Under the pieces are notes generated by a model. That model was not told the DNA's origin. It saw only the letters and a program-made list of their open reading frames with translations, and did no database searches. A stretch of DNA of 35,632 nt, from positions 256,829-292,460 of the forward strand of contig NZ_JACHNV010000004.1 of the NCBI RefSeq assembly GCF_014199535.1, given 5' to 3'. Source of the stretch: Hymenobacter latericoloratus. GTDB taxonomy: Bacteria; Bacteroidota; Bacteroidia; Cytophagales; Hymenobacteraceae. A program made the position numbers and the translations under genes. Below, piece by piece: positions 31,153-35,632 of the stretch. Every line of letters begins with the position of its first letter. The stretch's first letter is position 1.

Positions 31153-31983
31153 ATGGAAACCCCTGACGCACGCGCACTGCCCTCCTGGAAGCAAAAAGCT
31201 TATAGCATCATCTTCGAATCGGACACGCCCGCCGGGCGCTCCTTCGATATTGCCTTGCTGTGGGCTATTCTACTGAGCGTAGTGGTGGTTATGCTGGAAA
31301 GCGTCCGGAGTATTAACGCGCAGTACGGGCCCTACCTACGGGTGGTGGAGTGGGTATTTACCGGGGCCTTCATGCTGGAGTATCTGGCCCGCCTGATTGT
31401 GGTGCGGCGCCCCCTGACCTACGCGTTAAGCCTGCTGGGCATCATCGACTTCATGGCCCTCGCGCCCACCCTGATAAGTTTACTGGTAGCAGGTAGTCAG
31501 TACCTGCTTGTTATCCGCACGCTTCGGCTACTTCGCGTGTTTCGCATTTTCAAGCTGGGGCATTTTGTTGGCGAGGGTGAGTTTATCGTGCGGGCGCTCA
31601 AAGCTAGCCGCTTCAAAATTCTGGTGTTCCTGACGGCCGTGCTTACGCTGGTGGTGGTGATTGGCACCTTGATGTATGTGGTGGAAGGCGGTAAAAACGG
31701 CTTTACCAGCATTCCCAAAAGTATTTACTGGGCTATCGTTACGCTAACCACGGTGGGCTACGGCGATATATCCCCGGTTACCGTCCTGGGCCAGACGCTG
31801 GCTTCCGTGCTCATGATCTTGGGTTACGCCATCATTGCCGTGCCCACTGGCATTGTGTCGGCTCAGATGGCCTCGCCACAAAGCACTCCTCCTACCTATA
31901 AACAGGTTATCTGCCACGTCTGCCAGGCCACAGAGCACCGGCCGGAAGCTGAATTTTGTTGGCGCTGCGGCGAGAAGCTATAG
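31153..31983 (+). CDS. Voltage-gated-type potassium channel with C-terminal zinc ribbon
   Basis: A 276-aa six-helix channel of the bacterial ion transporter (Kv-like) family. S4 is visible as VIRTLRLLRVFRIFKLG with arginines 122, 125, 128 and 131 at three-residue spacing. The pore is SIPKSIYWAIVTLTTVGYGD (filter TVGYGD at 200-205), indicating K+ selectivity. After S6 (ILGYAIIAVPTGIVSAQM) comes a short linker and a C-terminal zinc ribbon: CHVC (254-257) and CWRC (269-272). This ribbon occurs in many relatives of this channel family and may gate or tetramerise the channel. Likely co-transcribed with the permease upstream. Confidence 0.93.
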   Translation: METPDARALPSWKQKAYSIIFESDTPAGRSFDIALLWAILLSVVVVMLESVRSINAQYGPYLRVVEWVFTGAFMLEYLARLIVVRRPLTYALSLLGIIDFMALAPTLISLLVAGSQYLLVIRTLRLLRVFRIFKLGHFVGEGEFIVRALKASRFKILVFLTAVLTLVVVIGTLMYVVEGGKNGFTSIPKSIYWAIVTLTTVGYGDISPVTVLGQTLASVLMILGYAIIAVPTGIVSAQMASPQSTPPTYKQVICHVCQATEHRPEAEFCWRCGEKL

Positions 31984-32011
31984 GCCGCTGTCTGCTCCGT
32001 TCTATATTCTC

Positions 32012-32019
32012 TACCTTTC
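32012..32019 (+). promoter_or_regulatory. Weak -7-like element for the lipoprotein gene
   Basis: TACCTTTC is one base off TAnnTTTG and lies 24 nt before the ATG at 32044, within the 60-nt gap after the channel gene. Confidence 0.35.
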
Positions 32020-32043
32020 GGCTCTCCTCAATGTGTGTTTTGT

Positions 32044-33264
32044 ATGCGTTTTTTCGTCACCCGGCTGGTACTGTCGGCGTTGGTAGCAGGTCTGGTTGCC
32101 TGCTCTGATCAAAAATCAGCTCGTACTGAGCAATCCGCTATTTCTCCGGCTACGCCGCCTGATTCGGCCGCCGTCCGGCCGGTGCCCGCCACCAAGCCCA
32201 CCGCTCCCGATACGTCCGCTGTCCATAATGTAGCAGCTTATTTGGCCGGGTTGCCCGTTGGTAAAACCAGTGAGTTGCGAGAATTGACTGCTCAGCCCGG
32301 GTGGCAGGCGTACACTGCCGATGCTGCTAAAAACTGGACTACCTACCACGCTACCCGCACCATCAAAATAGAAGCCTGGGCGCAGCAGGAGCTTGATTCG
32401 GCCCGCGCCACCAGCCCCACTATCTTCTACCCCTTCAGCGGCCCCGATTTTCTGAACGTAACCACCATGTTTCCCTCCAGCTCCACGTATGTGCTCATGG
32501 GGTTGGAGCCGGTAGGGAGCATACCGCGTCAGGCTACTCTTGAGAACCCACGGCTATTCACCGCCCTGAAAGCTTCGCTGTGGTCAGTGCTCAACTTCAG
32601 CTTTTTCCGTACCAACGACATGGCGGTGGATCTGAAATCAGTAGAGCTGGATGGTGCCCTACCCCTGATGATGTTGTTTGCTGCCCGCACCAATCATCAG
32701 GTAGAGGCCGTGCGCTACATCCAGCTTACCCCCGAAGGAGAGCTGGCTGCGGCCGATACAGCTGCCATTCAGCGCCCAGGGCCCAAAACGGTGCCCGGAG
32801 TTGAAATGACCCTGCGTACCCCAAGCGGCCAGAAGAAGTCTGTTTTGTACTTCTCCGCTGACCTTAGCGACTGGAAGCTAGGAAAGACCAAAGAGGCCGC
32901 TCTGAAGTATGTCCGTTCCCTGGGCCCCCTGACCACGTACGTGAAATCGGCTACCTACCTCATGCACAAGACCTATTTCAGCAAAGTCCGGAACCTTGTG
33001 CTGGAGCGTAGCACGTATATTTTGCAGGACGACTCCGGCATTGCCATGAAATACTTTCGGCCAGCTACCAACTGGGAGTTTACCTTTTACGGAACCTATA
33101 AGCGCCCCATCAATCTATTCGCCAAACACTACCAGCCTGAACTAACCGCAGCATACGCTGACACCACAAATCCGGCCCGAACCCTACCCTTCGGCACCGG
33201 CTACAATTGGCGCCCCAACGAGTCGAACCTGGTACTGGCACATCGTACTACCCCCGTGCAGTAG
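32044..33264 (+). CDS. Hypothetical lipoprotein
   Basis: The ATG at 32044 starts MRFFVTRLVLSALVAGLVACS, a lipoprotein signal with lipobox LVAC (Cys20); a GTG three codons earlier is less likely. The mature 387 residues begin with a Thr/Pro/Ala-rich linker (PATPPDSAAVRPVPATKPTA) and then a folded part with conserved-looking stretches FYPFSGPDFLNVTTMFPSSS, TYVLMGLEPVGSIP, TALKASLWSVLNFSFFRTND and the C-terminal TYILQDDSGIAMKYF, FYGTYKRPINLFAKHYQPEL. I have a vague memory of this FSGPDF/GLEPVG pattern in uncharacterised periplasmic proteins but no function. It is somewhat AT-richer than core genes. Confidence 0.8.
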   Translation: MRFFVTRLVLSALVAGLVACSDQKSARTEQSAISPATPPDSAAVRPVPATKPTAPDTSAVHNVAAYLAGLPVGKTSELRELTAQPGWQAYTADAAKNWTTYHATRTIKIEAWAQQELDSARATSPTIFYPFSGPDFLNVTTMFPSSSTYVLMGLEPVGSIPRQATLENPRLFTALKASLWSVLNFSFFRTNDMAVDLKSVELDGALPLMMLFAARTNHQVEAVRYIQLTPEGELAAADTAAIQRPGPKTVPGVEMTLRTPSGQKKSVLYFSADLSDWKLGKTKEAALKYVRSLGPLTTYVKSATYLMHKTYFSKVRNLVLERSTYILQDDSGIAMKYFRPATNWEFTFYGTYKRPINLFAKHYQPELTAAYADTTNPARTLPFGTGYNWRPNESNLVLAHRTTPVQ

Positions 33265-33287
33265 CCAAACCCTTTCTGATACTAGCG

Positions 33288-33326
33288 TAAGAGTTGCTTC
33301 TTCCTGGAAGTAGCTCTTATTCTTTT
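33288..33326 (+). terminator. Intrinsic terminator after the lipoprotein gene
   Basis: TAAGAGTTGCTTC (33288-33300) pairs with GAAGTAGCTCTTA (33307-33319) with two G-T pairs and a 6-nt loop, followed by TTCTTTT. Confidence 0.75.
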
Positions 33327-33374
33327 AAGGGCTTATGACAACAAAACTATTGCTGTTCTTACCTTCCCCACAGT

Positions 33375-34676
33375 ATGAGCCGTCGGTTTGCTACGTCTGT
33401 CCTGATCTTGTGGTGTGCTTTTGTGTGCAGCAGCCAGTATCCGGTTACGCTGGTTAAACCGGTTAACTCCACTGTCCGGGTTGGCAATAGTCCCTTGCTG
33501 GACAGCCTACTGCACACCGATTCGCGTCTGGCCTCCGTGGTAAACCGGGCAAGTCAGTACGAGCTGCAAATCATTTACACCCAGATCAACCGCGACGACC
33601 ACCAGCAGCCTCACTTTATTCAGCACGATTTTCGGCTGGATGCCCGCCGGTATTTCAATCCGGCCAGTCTGGTGAAGCTGCCCACTGCGGCATTGGCCCT
33701 CGAAAAGCTGAATCAGTTACGCCGGCCCGGGCTTACGCGTCGTTCACCCATGGCCACTGGGGTAGGCTTCCGTTGCCAGACGGCGGCCCCATTCGTCACC
33801 TCCCCCGATTCAGATCAAATCAATACCGTCGGAAACTACATCAAGCGCATGCTGCTGGTTAGCGACAATCAAGCCTACAACCGGCTCTATGAATTTCTTG
33901 GCCAAGGAGCTATCAATGCCCGGCTAAGTCAGCTAGGGTATCCAAGCGCCCGTGTAGTTCGCCGTTTTGCCCCCTGCGATACAACTGCCAACCGTCACAC
34001 AAATCCTGTTGAGTTCCAGGACCCTCATACTGGTCAGATCAGCTACCGCCAAGCAGCTACCCTGAATCCTCTTCCTTATACTTATCCGTTAGGCCGTATT
34101 GCCCAAGGGTACGCCTATCAAGCTGGTGGTCGTATAATCAGGCGCCCCTACGATTTTACCACCGCCAATTATCTGCCCCTGCAAGACATTACAGATATAC
34201 TGAAGTCTATTCTCTTTCCTGCGAATGCGCCCGAGCATCAGCGGCTCCTGCTAACTCCCACTGATTACGCGTTCCTGCGGTACTACCTGCACCAAACCCC
34301 GCATGGCTCGGGCTATAGCCTGTATAAATCCCCTCAGTATTTCGATGCTTACAAGAAGTACCTCTACTACGGCCGGTATCGTGGCCGCCCAGCGCGGCCT
34401 GATCTGCATATATATAATGTAGTAGGCATGTCCCACGGCTACCTAGCCGATGTCGCCTATTTCGCCGATTCCACGCACCACACAGAGTTTTTTCTTAGTG
34501 CCGTACTATATGTTAATAAAGACGGCATAGTGAATGATGGAGTATATGAATACGAATCCATCGGCCTGCCCTTTCTCGCTGTTCTAGGCGAAACCATAGC
34601 TCGATACGAGTCCCAACGGCTGCGTGCTGTCATTCCTTCCCTGTCTGATTTATTCGCACCCACGACAGTTAGGTGA
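33375..34676 (+). CDS. Secreted serine hydrolase with class A beta-lactamase-like fold
   Basis: A 433-aa protein with an N-terminal hydrophobic leader (SVLILWCAFVCSS). The penicillin-binding/beta-lactamase pattern is partly kept: SLVK with Ser98 and Lys101 in FNPASLVKLP, and SDN at 163-165 in LLVSDNQAYNRLYEFLG. Where class A enzymes have Lys-Thr/Ser-Gly, here the equivalent region reads VVGMSHGYLADVAYF (353-355). I see no clear omega-loop Glu. It is therefore better described as a serine hydrolase, perhaps an esterase or peptidoglycan enzyme, than as an antibiotic-resistance enzyme. It is long for the fold, with a tyrosine-rich insert (SPQYFDAYKKYLYYGRYRGR). Base composition is lower in GC than most of the window. 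The gene is the last before the rRNA control region. Confidence 0.8.
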   Translation: MSRRFATSVLILWCAFVCSSQYPVTLVKPVNSTVRVGNSPLLDSLLHTDSRLASVVNRASQYELQIIYTQINRDDHQQPHFIQHDFRLDARRYFNPASLVKLPTAALALEKLNQLRRPGLTRRSPMATGVGFRCQTAAPFVTSPDSDQINTVGNYIKRMLLVSDNQAYNRLYEFLGQGAINARLSQLGYPSARVVRRFAPCDTTANRHTNPVEFQDPHTGQISYRQAATLNPLPYTYPLGRIAQGYAYQAGGRIIRRPYDFTTANYLPLQDITDILKSILFPANAPEHQRLLLTPTDYAFLRYYLHQTPHGSGYSLYKSPQYFDAYKKYLYYGRYRGRPARPDLHIYNVVGMSHGYLADVAYFADSTHHTEFFLSAVLYVNKDGIVNDGVYEYESIGLPFLAVLGETIARYESQRLRAVIPSLSDLFAPTTVR

Positions 34677-34736
34677 AAATAATAAACAAGATTATTAAAT
34701 AATGATCTGAACATCAGGTGGTAAACAGCATCATAT

Positions 34737-34744
34737 TACCTTTG
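34737..34744 (+). promoter_or_regulatory. rRNA upstream region: promoter-like element 1 (weak)
   Basis: TACCTTTG without a TTG at the right distance. It is the first of six -7-like elements between the serine hydrolase and 16S rRNA. The stretch before it (34677-34736) is AT-rich with a small 6-bp inverted repeat and no gene. Confidence 0.45.
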
Positions 34745-34778
34745 GCGGTCACCCTTAACGAAAAAAGGCGGGGCTAGG

Positions 34779-34810
34779 TTTGGAGATGTCAGATCAGTGC
34801 TGCACTTTTG
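34779..34810 (+). promoter_or_regulatory. rRNA upstream region: promoter-like element 2 (degenerate)
   Basis: TTTG at 34779-34782, a 20-nt spacer, then CACTTTTG at 34803-34810 (one mismatch). An AACGAAAAAAGG tract lies just upstream, as in the stronger units. Confidence 0.45.
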
Positions 34811-34916
34811 CACTCCCAAACCGAAACGCGGTAGGGGGCCAGGGTCGGGACGCGGTGCGCCGGCTGGGTCGAATCTGCTCCTTGCTTTCCTGTGCAAACG
34901 GGCTGCCCGCGGGTCG

Positions 34917-34973
34917 CCCGAAAAAAAAGAGAGGGTGGGGCTTGCGAAAGTGAAACGGACGGTGCTACCTTTG
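34917..34973 (+). promoter_or_regulatory. rRNA promoter unit A
   Basis: An A-rich tract (CGAAAAAAAAGAG), TTG at 34942-34944 in GCTTGCGAAA, a 21-nt spacer and TACCTTTG at 34966-34973, followed by CACCCCG. First of four clearly similar tandem units. Confidence 0.75.
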
Positions 34974-35005
34974 CACCCCGATTCAGCCGGAAGCGGGCTG
35001 GGAAG

Positions 35006-35061
35006 ACGAAAAAAACTTTCGCGCTTTCCTTGCAGAAGATAAACAAGAGGTGCTACCTTTG
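35006..35061 (+). promoter_or_regulatory. rRNA promoter unit B
   Basis: ACGAAAAAAACTTTCGCGCT, TTG at 35030-35032, a 21-nt spacer, then GGTGC and TACCTTTG at 35054-35061, followed by CCGCCCGG. The -7 box is 88 bp from that of unit A. Confidence 0.75.
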
Positions 35062-35104
35062 CCGCCCGGTTCTGGCTCAGAAACGGGGCTCAGGCCCCGG
35101 AGGC

Positions 35105-35170
35105 CACGAAAAACGAAGAAAAAGTTTTCCGGGGCTAAGCTTGGAAAAAGCAAAACCGGTTGTACCTTTG
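35105..35170 (+). promoter_or_regulatory. rRNA promoter unit C
   Basis: An ACGAAAAACGAAGAAAAAG tract, GCTTGG with TTG at 35141-35143, a 19-nt spacer and TACCTTTG at 35163-35170, followed by CAGCCCGCTTC. 109 bp from unit B. Confidence 0.78.
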
Positions 35171-35220
35171 CAGCCCGCTTCAACCGGAAGCGACTGGCGC
35201 GCTTCGGCAAGCGAAACACT

Positions 35221-35274
35221 TCGAAAAAGTTTTTTGCGCTGAGCTTGCGAAACGAAAAAAGAGTGTTACCTTTG
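35221..35274 (+). promoter_or_regulatory. rRNA promoter unit D (proximal)
   Basis: TCGAAAAAGTTTTTTGCGCT, GCTTGCGAAA with TTG at 35245-35247, a 19-nt spacer and TACCTTTG at 35267-35274, followed by CAACCCGCTTC. 104 bp from unit C and about 270 nt before the 16S 5' end. Confidence 0.8.
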
Positions 35275-35366
35275 CAACCCGCTTCGAACGGAAGCACGGA
35301 AAGGCTAACGAAACCAGCCGCTTATCCGAAGCGGCACACGGTCAGAAACAGCGGTTTTTGGCACAC

Positions 35367-35376
35367 GTTCTTTGAA
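35367..35376 (+). promoter_or_regulatory. boxA-like antitermination site in the rRNA leader
   Basis: GTTCTTTGAA resembles the E. coli rRNA boxA (TGCTCTTTAACA) and the similar motif seen ahead of rRNA genes in other Bacteroidota. Position in the transcribed leader fits binding of NusB/S10. Confidence 0.5.
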
Positions 35377-35400
35377 TGACTGGAAAAGACAAATAAAAGG

Positions 35401-35440
35401 GTAAGCTACTCTGGTTTGGTAACAAGACAGAGTAGCTTAT
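35401..35440 (+). other. Leader RNA hairpin ahead of 16S rRNA
   Basis: GTAAGCTACTCTG (35401-35413) pairs with CAGAGTAGCTTAT (35428-35440) over 13 bp with one G-T at the base and a 14-nt loop. There is no T tract, so it is more likely a leader or processing structure than a terminator. A second small hairpin GCTCA-TGAGC lies at 35513-35530. Confidence 0.65.
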
Positions 35441-35542
35441 TTCAAGCGTAAAACTGAAGAGAGCACAACAGAGCTCGTCAAGGAATACGAGTCGGATCAG
35501 CACTTGACATCAGCTCATCTTTGGGTGAGCGTAGTAATTTAT

Positions 35543-35632
<90 letters not shown>

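Noticed and set aside
33375..34676. Antibiotic-resistance beta-lactamase
   Set aside because: SxxK and SDN are present but the KTG box and omega-loop Glu are not evident; the family includes many non-resistance hydrolases.
34914..35282. CRISPR array
   Set aside because: The recurring units are diverged outside the -33 and -7 boxes and the spacing varies from 88 to 109 bp, unlike identical repeats with uniform spacers.
34797..35379. Several overlapping open frames in the rRNA upstream region
   Set aside because: They are Lys/Arg/Ser-rich and arise from the repeated promoter units, with no start context or conserved feature.

Overview
The window reads as a chromosomal stretch from a GC-rich member of the Bacteroidota, most likely Hymenobacter or a close relative in the Cytophagales. 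Evidence: the start of a 16S rRNA gene at the right edge with a Bacteroidota-type sequence; many -7 elements of the form TAnnTTTG (the Bacteroidota primary sigma factor consensus), usually TACCTTTG; almost no Shine-Dalgarno sequences; and family-typical genes such as PorT-like outer-membrane barrels, DUF2480, a Wzi-family protein and M61 and S41 peptidases. No phage, plasmid, transposase or CRISPR locus was seen, so this is core chromosome with a few accessory genes.

Layout. 1-3.4 kb: the tail of a lysine-rich protein, a dispersed palindromic repeat, plsY (phospholipid synthesis), two AT-richer accessory genes (an NTF2-fold immunity-like protein and a DUF2199 protein) and an M20 dipeptidase. 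3.4-6.7 kb: four tandem minus-strand PorT-like outer-membrane proteins, with a perfect loopless 58-bp palindrome inside the array. 6.9-16.9 kb: a PagL-like lipid A deacylase homologue, pyrD, a nested palindromic element, a ComM/YifB ATPase, gmhA, a small membrane protein, an MsbA-like ABC exporter, a small crystallin J1-like protein and a Wzi-family barrel. Several of these genes (PagL-like, gmhA, ABC exporter, Wzi) fit an envelope or glycolipid theme. 17.0-21.2 kb: a GNAT protein overlapping upp, a membrane protein, a second copy of the dispersed repeat, a RhlE-like helicase and tRNA-His. 21.3-29.6 kb: a PfkB kinase, a disordered Gln/Asn-rich protein, a lipoprotein, an M61 peptidase, rpmH-rnpA, an S41 protease, tsaB and DUF2480. 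29.8-34.7 kb: an amino-acid permease plus a voltage-gated-type ion channel (likely one operon), a lipoprotein and a serine hydrolase. 34.7-35.6 kb: a gene-free region leading into 16S rRNA.

The most striking non-coding structures are: (i) the upstream region of the rRNA operon, which carries four well-matched tandem promoter units and two weaker ones, each strong unit with an A-rich upstream tract, a TTG at about -33 and TACCTTTG at -7; (ii) long nested inverted repeats between genes (123-289 with a relative at 19310-19460; 9201-9468; 14822-15013); (iii) the 58-bp perfect palindrome at 4913-4970; and (iv) several genes whose TAnnTTTG element ends exactly 4 nt before the ATG, which predicts leaderless mRNAs.

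Coding starts were moved from the longest open frame to the most plausible ATG where a signal peptide, promoter or family N-terminus supported it. All functional calls come from motif reading and memory of families, without database searches.
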